NCBI RefSeq assembly: GCF_000155735.2
Contig: NC_020908.1
Location: 1,555,001 to 1,619,000 of the forward strand
Reading direction: 5' to 3'
DNA: 64,000 bases
Source: Octadecabacter arcticus 238
GTDB taxonomy: Bacteria; Pseudomonadota; Alphaproteobacteria; Rhodobacterales; Rhodobacteraceae
In this document: piece by piece, positions 36,147-45,192 of the stretch
How positions within the stretch are numbered: position 1 is the first letter of the stretch
Layout of the letters: every line of letters starts with the position of its first letter
Program-made: the position numbers and the translations under genes
The notes under the pieces: model-generated
What the model was told of the DNA's origin: nothing
Seen by the model: the letters and a program-made list of their open reading frames with translations, nothing else
Databases searched by the model: none

Positions 36147-37307
36147 TTATATACGAGGTCCGTTTCCGAGAGGGGTTGCAGGGGTGTCGCTGGGGACACG
36201 ACCATGAACATGGGGTAATGAGCAGGTTTTCAAGTCCGGCATCACAAGCTTGCCGAAATATTTGGCTTCGTCAATGTGCGGATAGCCGGAGAATATGAAG
36301 CTGCGGATGCCCATTTTGCGGTAGTTTTCGATCTTGGACAAGACTTGGTCGGCGGAACCAACAAGGGCCGCACCGCAGCCGGATCGTGCGCGGCCGACAC
36401 CAGTCCAAAGGTTGGGTTCAACGTAACCGAATTTGTCGGCCAGTTCGCGGGCTTTGGCCTGATGGGCCACGCCGAGTGAAATGCTGTCATGAGCACGGTC
36501 GCGGATCAATTTCCCGTATTCATCGTCCAGTTTGCTGACCAGATGATCGGCGTATTCGCGCGCTTCGATTTCCGTGTCACGCACGATCATATGGACCCGC
36601 AAACCATAATCGACGGTGCGGTTATAGCAGGCCGCCACTGCGTTCACATCGCGCATCCGCTGCGCAAGCTGATCTTCGGGTTCCGGCCACATCAGGTAGA
36701 CGTCGCAGTGCTGACCACACAGTTCGAGTGCTGCGGGGGAATAGCCGCCGAAATACAGCAACGGGCCGCCAGTTTGGTAGGGTGTTGCGGGCGCGGTTGG
36801 GACGTTGGCGAACTTATAAACCTCACCATCATAGTTGATTTCGTCGCGCGTCCACGCCTGTTTCAGGATTTCCACGACCTCGTGGGAGCGTTTGTAGCGA
36901 AACGCGCTGTCGGCTACTTCACCGGGAAAATCGGACGATATAACGTTGAGGGTCAGGCGGCCTTTCAGCATGTGATCCAGCGTTGCGACGGTGCGCGCCA
37001 GCATAATGGGCTGCATTTCACCGCAGCGGATCGCGGCGAGCATGTTGATCGATTTTGTCAGCGGGGCCATGCCTGCCACGAACGACAATGTGTCTTGCCC
37101 GACCTGAAAACTGGACGGAGCGAGGACGTTTCGAAAGCCTTGGTTTTCGGCCTCAAGCACGATGTCGCGACAGTGTTCCCATGACGAACGCAATGCGCCA
37201 TCCGGCACGCCAAGATAGGCGTAATCATCTGAACACAAGGCGGAAAACCAGCTGACTTCGGACGCATCGAGGTTGGCAGATGTGACGGGCACGATTGTTT
37301 TTTGCAT
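36147..37307 (-). CDS. LLM-class FMNH2-dependent sulfonate-type monooxygenase (SmoC-like)
   Basis: 386-aa bacterial-luciferase-fold monooxygenase with SsuD-type features: ASEVSWFSALCSDDYAYLGV, MLAAIRCGEMQPIMLARTVA, TLDHMLKGRLTLNVISSDFP, LLYFGGYSPAALEL and GVGRARSGCGAALVGSADQV. The family cleaves C-S bonds of sulfonates with O2 and FMNH2, releasing sulfite and an aldehyde. Start MQKTIVPV at 37307 is chosen although the frame is open to 37445. It heads an operon with an aldo/keto reductase, a flavin reductase and a TRAP transporter and is divergent from a GntR gene. Substrate assignment to sulfoquinovose is by context, not proven. Confidence 0.88.
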   Translation of the reverse strand: MQKTIVPVTSANLDASEVSWFSALCSDDYAYLGVPDGALRSSWEHCRDIVLEAENQGFRNVLAPSSFQVGQDTLSFVAGMAPLTKSINMLAAIRCGEMQPIMLARTVATLDHMLKGRLTLNVISSDFPGEVADSAFRYKRSHEVVEILKQAWTRDEINYDGEVYKFANVPTAPATPYQTGGPLLYFGGYSPAALELCGQHCDVYLMWPEPEDQLAQRMRDVNAVAACYNRTVDYGLRVHMIVRDTEIEAREYADHLVSKLDDEYGKLIRDRAHDSISLGVAHQAKARELADKFGYVEPNLWTGVGRARSGCGAALVGSADQVLSKIENYRKMGIRSFIFSGYPHIDEAKYFGKLVMPDLKTCSLPHVHGRVPSDTPATPLGNGPRI

Positions 37308-37449
37308 TAGATTGGTCCCGCTTTGTCGCCGCCTCGCCCTCCGGTCGAACGCGAAAAGTGGACCGAATTGGACGGTGATAATGCAAAAAACAGGGTCATG
37401 ATTCTCCTCCAAGAGATCAGTGTTGTCACTTGCGTAGCACCCCAAACCT

Positions 37450-37471
37450 AGTGCATCAATAGTGTATCAAT
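37450..37471. promoter_or_regulatory. tandem 11-bp direct repeat, candidate GntR operator
   Basis: AGTGCATCAAT is followed immediately by AGTGTATCAAT, two 11-bp units in tandem differing at one base. They lie in the divergent intergenic region, 39 bp before the GntR start and about 140 bp before the monooxygenase start. Position and repetition suggest a regulator-binding site; direct instead of inverted symmetry is unusual for GntR. Confidence 0.45.
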
Positions 37472-37509
37472 TATTTCACGATGCAGTCGCACCAAGGGAG
37501 GACGCGCAG

Positions 37510-38220
37510 ATGCCAGAGCGACAACGCCCAACAGCGCTGCCCAAATATGTGCAGATCGCCGAAATGTTGATCCGCGATATCGCGGCCGGACGGCTGGTTG
37601 ACGGCGCGCGACTGATGCCGGAACGCGAGATGGCCGAAGGGCTGGGAATCGCCGTTGGAACCTTGCGCAAGGCGTTGGATTTGCTGGCGGAAAAGCAGTT
37701 GTTGGAACGGGTGCACGGGTCGGGAAACTATGTGCGCGCGCGCAGTGATGTGTCATCAGTATATAGCTTCTTGAGGATCGAACGGCTGCAAGGTGGTGGG
37801 CTGCCCACGGCAGACGTTTTATCGATTGATCGCATGGCCGTTCCCGCGCAAGCGAAGTTTGCCAGCGCTGACGGATTTCGGTTTCGCCGATTGCGATTCA
37901 TGGACATGGTGCCTGCTGCGATGGAAGAAATCTGGCTTGACGGTGCGGTCACGGACGTGGTCGACGAAGCGGCAGTGTCTGAATCGCTTTACCTCTATTA
38001 TTCGGAAGCTTTGGGTGTGGTGATCACCAGTGCCGAGGATCGCGTCAATGTTGCGCCGACGCCGGATTGGGTCGACGGGCGGTTCGGGCTATCTGCAGGC
38101 GATATGGCGGGCTACATTGAACGCACAGGGCGCACGCGGACTGGCGAAACTGTAGAATTTTCAAGAACTTGGTTTGACCCGAACCAGATCAATTACGTTT
38201 CACGTTTAGGAAAGAACTGA
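37510..38220 (+). CDS. GntR/HutC-family transcriptional regulator
   Basis: 236 aa. N-terminal winged helix (ALPKYVQIAEMLIRDIAAGR, LPEREMAEGL-like MPEREMAEGLGIAVGTLRKA, LDLLAEKQLLERVHGSGNYV), then a UTRA ligand-binding domain (about residues 85-236). The ATG at 37510 has an AGGGAGG site 9 bp upstream; the alternative start at 37462 overlaps the tandem repeat and is less likely. It is divergent from the monooxygenase operon and 3 bp upstream of the Gfo/Idh/MocA gene. It probably controls both transcripts in response to the pathway substrate. Confidence 0.9.
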   Translation: MPERQRPTALPKYVQIAEMLIRDIAAGRLVDGARLMPEREMAEGLGIAVGTLRKALDLLAEKQLLERVHGSGNYVRARSDVSSVYSFLRIERLQGGGLPTADVLSIDRMAVPAQAKFASADGFRFRRLRFMDMVPAAMEEIWLDGAVTDVVDEAAVSESLYLYYSEALGVVITSAEDRVNVAPTPDWVDGRFGLSAGDMAGYIERTGRTRTGETVEFSRTWFDPNQINYVSRLGKN

Positions 38221-38223
38221 TCC

Positions 38224-39330
38224 ATGGACATAGTAAACTACGGCATCATCGGGTGTGGTATGATGGCACGCGAGCATATCGCCAACATCAATCTTTTGCC
38301 TCAAGGGCGGGTCACGGTTGTTTATGATCCGGTGCGCGAACTGGCTGAAAGCTGTGCGGTTTTGGCGGGCAAAGACGGGGCGGCGGCGCAGGCTGTCGTG
38401 GCAGACACGCTGGACGATTTTCTGGCGTTCAGCGATCTAGATGCCGTGGTGATCGTCAGCCCGAACCACCTGCACGCACGCCAATTGCGCGAGGTCGTGA
38501 GCAAGCGCCCGTTGCCGATCCTGTGCGAAAAGCCGCTTTATACCGCCCCTGCCGAAAGGGGCGCGCTGGATGCGTTGTTCAAGGGGTATCCGCACCCCGT
38601 CTGGGTGGCGATGGAATACCGCTATATGCCGCCTGTTGCCGCGTTGATTGAGCAAGCGGAACAGGCGACGGGGGGGATCAGCATGTTAACAATTCGTGAA
38701 CACCGCTTTCCGTTTCTTCCCAAGATTGGCGACTGGAACCGCTTTAACGCCAACACGGGCGGCACGCTGGTCGAAAAATGCTGCCATTTCTTTGATCTGA
38801 TGCGGTTGATCCTGAAGGCAGAGCCGGTGCGGGTGATGGCGAGCGCAGGGCAGGCGCTGAACCACAAAGATGAGACGTACGATGGTCAAACGCCGGACAT
38901 TTGGGACAACGGCTATGTCATCGTTGATTTTGACAGTGGCGCGCGGGCGATGCTTGAACTGTGCATGTTCGCCGAAGGGTCGCGTTATCAAGAAGAGATC
39001 AGTGCGGTGGGGCCAAAGGGCAAGATCGAATGTCTTGTGCCGGGTCCGGGCCGGTTCTGGCCTGCGAAACTCGGCCCCGCGCCGGTGCCACAGCTGATCA
39101 TCAGTCCGCGCGCGCCGCAGGGGCCGATTACGATGGATATTCCTGTCGATCCAACACTGTTGAATGCAGGGGATCACAACGGATCGACGTTTTATCAACA
39201 CCAGCGGTTTAACGCGGTCGTGCGCGGGCAGGGCAGTGTCGAGGTAACGGTGAGCGACGGCGCCAAAGCAGTCGCTATCGGAATCGCCGCACAGGAAAGC
39301 GCAAGGTTGGGGCAGGCTGTCGAGATTTAG
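38224..39330 (+). CDS. Gfo/Idh/MocA-family NAD-dependent protein (candidate GH188-type sulfoquinovosidase)
   Basis: 368 aa. Rossmann motif GIIGCGMMAREH at the N-terminus, the conserved CEKPLYTAP, then REHRFPFLPKIGDWNRFN and GGTLVEKCCHFFDLM in the catalytic domain. It is translated right after the GntR gene. No classic GH31 sulfoquinovosidase is present in the cluster. A recently described family of NAD-dependent sulfoquinovosidases (SqgA, GH188) belongs to this fold and occurs in sulfoquinovose gene clusters, so this protein is a candidate. Otherwise it may be a sugar dehydrogenase. Confidence 0.8.
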   Translation: MDIVNYGIIGCGMMAREHIANINLLPQGRVTVVYDPVRELAESCAVLAGKDGAAAQAVVADTLDDFLAFSDLDAVVIVSPNHLHARQLREVVSKRPLPILCEKPLYTAPAERGALDALFKGYPHPVWVAMEYRYMPPVAALIEQAEQATGGISMLTIREHRFPFLPKIGDWNRFNANTGGTLVEKCCHFFDLMRLILKAEPVRVMASAGQALNHKDETYDGQTPDIWDNGYVIVDFDSGARAMLELCMFAEGSRYQEEISAVGPKGKIECLVPGPGRFWPAKLGPAPVPQLIISPRAPQGPITMDIPVDPTLLNAGDHNGSTFYQHQRFNAVVRGQGSVEVTVSDGAKAVAIGIAAQESARLGQAVEI

Positions 39331-39614
39331 GTGAGGGCATGGCGAAAGGCGGCTATGCGGGACAAAGTGTGAGTTCGCTGCGTGCGCTTTTATGTGAGAT
39401 TGTGGAGATCGATACGCTCCGGTTCTGACTGATCGGAATCTTAGTTTTGACGGGAATGGAAATGGCGCATTTCGGTTGAAACGTTTGTGTGCGAACGGGT
39501 GGACAGTGATAAACTTATGCAGACTTTGCATCTATCGGAAGCCCAATATGGTAAGCTCTTGTCACCGAAAGGTTGACGCATTTTTTCGGTGCGGCTGTTC
39601 AAACAGCGACCGTA

Positions 39615-40721
39615 TCAGTTCGTAGCGCCAGGCCCCATAGCGCCGGGATCACAGTTCCCGACAACCGGCGGAGTCGCACGACATTGCGCTATCACCGTCT
39701 GTTCTTGTAGCCGGCAAGAGACTAGTAGAGGCCCGCGCATTATGCCGCCGCCGACGTTCTCGCAATCACAGCTGATCGCGCCACATTCACCCCCGATAAG
39801 CTGCTCTGCTAATTTGAACGCATCACCGCACCACTTTCCAAACAATGGTATGGCGTCACAAATTGATTTCAGAACATCCTTGGCAGTGTCGCTACCCCAT
39901 GGCCCTCTGGACAAAACGTTAAGGCGATCACTAATTTCTCCGTAGGCCTCCTGATCAAGGTGCCCCGTTGCCATCGCGTCAGCCACCAAATTTAACGCTT
40001 TGGCGGATTCTCCGAACATTTGTTGGTTCCACACCAATGAATCGCGCACGGCGATAGTAAGAGGCGCCGAGATCGTCACACGCCCGCCCAAAGTCATAAG
40101 ACTTGTGAAAGTGTCGACGAACTCTTTGGCGGTAGCTTCATCCATAGCAGCGACATCGGGGTTGCTCCGCACCAACTCTGCAAACTTGGCGAGATTTCCT
40201 AACGTATCAGTTACGGTGGACCCTAACCCCTCTATCCCGCTGGCTTCCGAAATCGTGTCCGCGATGCTTGGCAGTCCGATTTTATCAGCGACGGCGTTCA
40301 AGTTGTTGATCGCGTCATCCAAGGCAATCGCGGTTGCACCCAACAACGTATGATTTTCCTGCATCTCTGCTACGGTACTCATCAAAGGCCCGATGATTGC
40401 GGCATAAGTATTAACATCTGTGTTCTCGCCAGCGCTGGCCAATACCCCTAGCGCATCTACCAAATCCGCCGGACCAGACTCGATCATTGCCTGTTGGCCC
40501 AGCATCGTTGCGAGAAGTCGCGCGTCGGGTGCGTCAGGGTTAGCCGAAGCTATCGCCTCAATTTCACGCAATGCGGCAACACGATCCGCCGTGGTTGTCG
40601 CCTCGGTCAATCGCGCTCCCGCAGCTTCCATTTGCATCTTCGCCTCATCGGAAAACTCTTGTGCAAAGGCTGTCGTCGCGGAAATAACAATTGCAAGCAT
40701 CGGTCCTTTGCGAACATTCAC
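39615..40721 (-). CDS. secreted helical protein of unknown function with Cys-rich end
   Basis: 368 aa with a signal peptide ending at TTAFAQEF. The mature part is mainly helical and acidic (AEMQENHTLLGATAIALDDA, EATAKEFVDTFTSLMTLGG). A short C-terminal zone contains several Cys residues (GGECGAISCDCENVGGG, LLVSCRLQEQ, IAQCRATPPVVGNCD), suggesting disulfides in the periplasm or outside the cell. No family recognised. It stands alone; about 30 bp upstream of its start lies an 18-bp sequence that recurs at 50444. Confidence 0.7.
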   Translation of the reverse strand: MNVRKGPMLAIVISATTAFAQEFSDEAKMQMEAAGARLTEATTTADRVAALREIEAIASANPDAPDARLLATMLGQQAMIESGPADLVDALGVLASAGENTDVNTYAAIIGPLMSTVAEMQENHTLLGATAIALDDAINNLNAVADKIGLPSIADTISEASGIEGLGSTVTDTLGNLAKFAELVRSNPDVAAMDEATAKEFVDTFTSLMTLGGRVTISAPLTIAVRDSLVWNQQMFGESAKALNLVADAMATGHLDQEAYGEISDRLNVLSRGPWGSDTAKDVLKSICDAIPLFGKWCGDAFKLAEQLIGGECGAISCDCENVGGGIMRGPLLVSCRLQEQTVIAQCRATPPVVGNCDPGAMGPGATN

Positions 40722-40751
40722 CTAATCGACCAACTCTGCAGCGCAGCTTTC

Positions 40752-40769
40752 GCATTTCTGACATTCATG
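40752..40769. repeat. 18-bp repeat, copy 1
   Basis: GCATTTCTGACATTCATG is identical to 50444-50461, in the same orientation, and both are followed by a similar ACTGC-CAG stretch. It lies just upstream of the minus-strand secreted-protein gene. It may be a regulatory site or a small dispersed repeat. Confidence 0.5.
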
Positions 40770-40830
40770 CACTGCGCAGCATTTTAAACAGAGCATCAAT
40801 CATCGAGCCAAACTATCAACAGATATCTTA

Positions 40831-41834
40831 GACTCAAGTTTCAAATGCAACACTCAGAGCCCTTTGGGCATAGGATGTTGTGATGGACATACGAAGCAAG
40901 CACCTCAGCAGCGAGGACCGTGGCGTGATATTAGCCGAGCATAATAGGGGCAGCAGTCAGCGGTTGATCGGCCAGCTTTTGCATCGCCCGGCGAGCACGA
41001 TCTGCCGTGAGCTGGCGCGAGGTCGGCAGGAAGACGGCAGCTATTGCCCGCAAGCGGCGCGGCAGGCCTATGATGCCCGGCGCGCGCGCTGCCGCCGCAA
41101 GCGCAAGCTTGTGGAGGGGAGCGATCTTAATCGTTTCGTTCATGGCAAGCTCGTACATCTGCACTGGTCGCCTGAGCAGATTGCGCAGAGACTGCGTCTC
41201 ATGAAGCCTGATGATCCATCCGCCCATGTGAGCCATGAGACCATCTATGCCGCGATTTACGCGCAGCCACGTGGCGGGCAGTGCTATGGTCCCGGAATCA
41301 TTGCGCATTATCAATCGCCCTGAAGAGATCGAAGCACGACTGGTACCAGGCCATTGGGAGGGCGACCTCATCAAGGGCGCATTCAATCGCTCGTCAGTGG
41401 GGACCTTGGTCGAGCGCAAGACACGCTTTGTCATTCTTTGCAAAATGGACGGCAATGGGGCCGAGGCCGCGCTCGACAGCTTCACCCGCCAGATGAGACG
41501 ACTACCCGCTGCTTTGCGCAAGAGCATGACCTATGACCGTGGCTCCGAAATGGCCTGCCATCCGGAATTGGCGCGGCGATTGAAAATAGATATCTGGTTC
41601 TGCGATCCGCACGCCCCCTGGCAGCGCGGCAGCAACGAGAACACCAACGGACTGCTGCGTCAGTTCATGCCCAAAGGAACTGACCTGAACGGTGCAAGCC
41701 AAACATGGCTGAACGACGTTGCAAACCTGATGAACAACCGTCCAAGAAAAACCCTCGGATGGAGAACACCCGCTGAAGCTATGGCCGACGAAATCGTGGC
41801 CTTTAAATCAACCGTTGCACTTGATGTTTGAATC
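40831..41834 (+). mobile_element. IS30-family element with internal deletion
   Basis: The ends are GACTCAAGTTTCAAATGCAAC and, inverted, GATTCAAACATCAAGTGCAA, the same as in the intact copy at 55732-56809 (opposite orientation). A 74-bp piece of the transposase gene is missing. No clear target duplication. Confidence 0.88.
40880..41831 (+). pseudogene. IS30-family transposase, frameshifted by 74-bp deletion
   Basis: The N-terminal part (helix-turn-helix, LIGQLLHRPASTICRELARG) runs to YAAIYAQPRGG. The frame is then shifted; the rest (GSAMVPESLRIINRPEEIEA, Asp in WEGDLIKG, Asp in YDRGSEMAC, Glu in GSNENTNGLLRQ) is in another frame. Comparison with the intact copy shows loss of 74 bp between two GCCCGCC repeats (as read on the minus strand), a classic slippage deletion. 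Confidence 0.9.
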
Positions 41835-41929
41835 CAAGTATTGCGGGGCACCTATGCAAATCTGCTATTCGAGGGTGGAATTTTCGCACCCTCATTTTTG
41901 GGCCCTTAAAAAAGATAGTTTCCTTTGTC

Positions 41930-42484
41930 TCAATAGACCCCGATAGCTCGCACAGACAGGTCGGCGTCGTGGTCTCGTCCGAAGGCAACAATGGCAATAC
42001 TGCGCACATCTGAAATCTTGAAGGACTGGCGCAAAAGTCTACCGTAAGGCTCGAAGGCCTCGAACGGAACGCGCACCTCCCGCCACGTTTCAGATGTCTC
42101 AAATTTGGCCTGATACAATTGCCAAGACAAGACAGTCCACTTTGTTCTGAGGTGTAGGTAGTAGGGTTGGGCGTTGCCGCGCACAGTCAAAACGATACCT
42201 TGCGCTGTGTCAGACAACGGTGCGTCCAGCTCGGTACGGGCCTGAATAAAACCGCCTCGGTTGGCCGTGCTAACGCGGCCAGTCAATCGCAAGACGGGCT
42301 GATTATCAACCATCTCGAATGCCACCCTGCCTTCTGATACGCCGCCCATAACCTGATCGCTGAAGTAATCCCAACGGGCGGGTTCAGATACTGGAAATTC
42401 AATCATGGTGCCCTCAGCAAAGCTAAGTGTGGGACAAAACAGGGCGGCAACAAGCGCCAGCCTGAGCAAATTCAGAAAGCGCAT
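41930..42484 (-). CDS. CIA30-family exported protein
   Basis: 184 aa with signal peptide (ALVAALFCPTLSFAEG). The body matches the NADH:ubiquinone oxidoreductase intermediate-associated protein 30 family, a beta-sandwich: WDYFSDQVMGGVSEGRVAFE, LRLTGRVSTANRGGFIQART and WREVRVPFEAFEPYGR. In bacteria the role of exported CIA30-like proteins is unclear; carbohydrate-binding-like folds are known. It has its own RBS (GGAG before the ATG). Confidence 0.82.
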   Translation of the reverse strand: MRFLNLLRLALVAALFCPTLSFAEGTMIEFPVSEPARWDYFSDQVMGGVSEGRVAFEMVDNQPVLRLTGRVSTANRGGFIQARTELDAPLSDTAQGIVLTVRGNAQPYYLHLRTKWTVLSWQLYQAKFETSETWREVRVPFEAFEPYGRLLRQSFKISDVRSIAIVAFGRDHDADLSVRAIGVY

Positions 42485-42730
42485 GTGTTACTCCTTGGTC
42501 AATCCAGATGTGGTAAGGCAGCGTGGAAAATACAACGGTTGTGGACAGTTTGCTGCAATTGGACCCTAAAGGGAGCAACAATACCGGCCTGCTTTTGGCC
42601 TAGAGGCAGGTTCATTGGGCTGCAGTGACGGATAGTTGAGAGCGTCATCAGACGACGTCCGTGATGTGTAGGAAAACTACCCGACCAGAACCGATGCTGC
42701 GACCTTGGCTATCTCTAGGTGAAGGATTAG

Positions 42731-43399
42731 ATGCAAATCATGAATTCTACATATCCAAGAAACCAACAACCGCTTCGCCAGTCGCCTCCGACCGGAGCGC
42801 CTATGTTCCTTTGGATGATTGTAGGTGTTATGGTCGCGATCGAACTGGTGCTGAGCTTTTCCTCATCCGGCATAATTGGAACAGATAACCTACGCTGGCC
42901 AGCCTTAGTGCTCGGAGCATTCTGGCAGCCGGTCTTATCCGGCGCTCTGCCGCCAGTTTACCCGGGCCAAATAGCTCTGATGTTCGTTACACACGCCTTT
43001 CTGCACGGTGGGTTTATGCATCTAGCGATGAACAGTGTCATCCTTTTGTCGCTGGGAAAGTTCGTCTCAATCCATATTGGGGTCGCCAAAACGGTGTTGG
43101 TGTTGTTTCTCTCGGCTGTCGGGGGCGCGGCATGCTTCGGACTGATATCGTCCAGTAGTGCACCGATGATCGGAGCGTCCGGGGCGGTATTTGGGCTAAT
43201 AGGGCTCTGGCAGGCTATGGATTATCGTATGCGGCGGCGATCGAAACTCCCGGTCAGGCCTGTCGTCATGGCCTTTCTGGGACTGGTTGCGTCCAACATC
43301 TTAATTTTCGTGCTGCTGTCGGGCGGCCTCGCCTGGGAAGCGCATCTTGGCGGTTGGATCGTCGGCTGGATTTCTGGGCAAAGTTTCGCGCGACGCTGA
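42731..43399 (+). CDS. rhomboid-family intramembrane serine protease
   Basis: 222 aa with about six transmembrane helices. Catalytic Ser in MIGASGAVFGLIGLW, catalytic His in AWEAHLGGWIVGW, and the conserved HAFLHGGFMHLAMNSVILLS of helix 2. The alphaproteobacterial type has the same short cytoplasmic N-terminus. It lies between CIA30 and the ISL3 element; substrates are unknown. Confidence 0.9.
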   Translation: MQIMNSTYPRNQQPLRQSPPTGAPMFLWMIVGVMVAIELVLSFSSSGIIGTDNLRWPALVLGAFWQPVLSGALPPVYPGQIALMFVTHAFLHGGFMHLAMNSVILLSLGKFVSIHIGVAKTVLVLFLSAVGGAACFGLISSSSAPMIGASGAVFGLIGLWQAMDYRMRRRSKLPVRPVVMAFLGLVASNILIFVLLSGGLAWEAHLGGWIVGWISGQSFARR

Positions 43400-43587
43400 G
43401 AAGCGCAGGTGTAGGCATTTTTCCGCTCTGGCCGTTGATATCCCACACAGGAGAGTCAATCATGCACATGTTGATGTTAATCATTGTATTGTACGTGCCA
43501 TAATCTTGTTTCTACTGATGATGACGTGTTGCTTACAGGCTCTTCTCCGCTTTGTTGAGTTATTCTAGGATTTCAAATAGAACATAG

Positions 43588-45192
43588 GTAACTCCCAAGG
43601 ACCCCATCGGATATCGGGTTTTGTGTTGCCCTTGCGACGTTAGAGCCGAGCGATGATCTGTTGTGGTGATAGGGTGAGTGTTTCGAGGATATTGCCCCCG
43701 TGTTTTCTGACCGTCGAGATGACGGATCTGATGTCAGCGAAGACCTGCGCGCCCTCGAGGGTGCGGAAAGTTCCCGAGATTTTCATGCGCAACTTCATCA
43801 TGCGCAGGTCCCGTTCGGCCTGATTGTTGGTGAAGGGAACTGTGAAGTCCGTAAGGAACCTTAGGACGTCATCACGGTAGTCGCGCAAGCGGACCAGAAG
43901 GTTATGGCCTGGCCGCCTGGCTTTTCGGCCTCGCGCACCAGTGCGTCTAGCCAGTGGGTCTTGTCGCTCATGGAAGGCGAGGCCCTCGGTGAGGATCGCC
44001 ATGTATTTGGTGAGGATGCCGTGGTGAACCGACGTGGGGAGTTCGGTCTCGCCTCGCCCCTGAGCCGCGCACTTGAGCTGATTGGCGCTGTTGAGCAGCA
44101 CGCTCATCGCGCACGCCCACGGCTCCTTTTCGATTTCTTCGATGGCCTTGAGTTCCCGTAAATGATGCGCCCCGCACAGGGCGTGCGCGTCCACCCCACT
44201 CATATGGGCGTAATAGGACTTCCAGTGGTCATGAACAATTGTCCCGCCGGTCAGGAAGGATGGAACAGCACCGCGCTTGGCGCTGATGCGATAATGCGTG
44301 AAGGCGAGATCGCTGATTGAGTGCAGCCAGTGCAGCTTACCAGCAACACGAAGTCCGGTCTCATCCAGATGCCGAACGCCGCCTTCATTGAGCCGGGCCA
44401 GAATGTGTTCGACGACGCCACCCAAGGTACGCGCTGTGCCGTTCACCCAGTTGGTCACGCTGGCCGCGCATAGGCTGGTGGCACCAAACAAATCACGCAG
44501 GAGTTGGCAGACCCGATCCTCGGGGATCAGCTGCTGAACATTGCAGTAGACCGCCGCCGCCCGAATGCGCTTACCGTATTGCACGTGTGTATTCACGCCA
44601 TCGGGAAAGGTGGCTGTCGTCGTGGCTCGGCAATAGCCACAACAATAAATCGCTGCCTGATGCTCTGTGACCTCCAGACGTGGCACCGGTATGTCATAAA
44701 CCTGACGCCTCTCCACCGCCTTGATCATCCCAGCCGTTAAGCCATGCTGACAGGTGCCACAGGCCTCAGCCTCATGTCGCTCCACAAAGTCAGGCGTTGC
44801 TGTCTGACGTAGGGTGTCGCCTCGGTGGCCAACTTAACCACCACTTTTCTTACCGGACTTACCACGCAGGCTACGCGGTACCGGCTTCTTCAACCCATCA
44901 CTCGAAGGCGGCTTGCTGCTATTACTGCTGTTCTTGGTCAACTGACGCCGCAGATCCGCATTCTCTTGCGCCATGCTCGCCAACGCGGCTTCCAACTCGG
45001 CGATCCTGCGCAGAGCCGTGGCGAGGAGTTGTTCAAGAGCAGTAACTTGGTCCATTCCACCAATGATTCAGAGAAATCGTCACAGCGCCACGAAATTCAG
45101 ACCACAACAGAAAATTCATGCGCCTAATGGCCAAGGAGACTCACATCAAAACTGACAAAAACCCGTTATCGGCTGGGGTGCTTGGGAGTTAC
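43588..45192 (-). mobile_element. IS66-family element, complete
   Basis: The terminal repeats GTAACTCCCAAG and CTTGGGAGTTAC form a perfect inverted pair, flanked by the 8-bp duplication GAACATAG (43580-43587 and 45193-45200). The undisturbed target is seen in the truncated ISL3 copy near 20980. Length is 1605 bp. It lacks the usual tnpA/tnpB helper genes and has only the large transposase. A 58-bp relic of the same right end is at 52231-52288. Confidence 0.93.
43640..45055 (-). pseudogene. IS66-family transposase with premature stop
   Basis: The N-terminal part (from 45055) has an IS66-type coiled coil LEQLLATALRRIAELEAALA and the SNSSKPPSSD linker. It ends at an in-frame TAA (44834-44836) after KKSGG, where a Gln codon (CAA) is expected before VGHRGDTL. 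The same frame continues to the DDE core: Asp in RHLDETGLRVAGK, Asp in VHDHWKSYYAH, Glu in NNQAERDLRMMKLRMKISG. A GTG at 44785 could restart the second part. One C-to-T type substitution thus separates it from a functional gene of about 470 aa. Confidence 0.88.
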
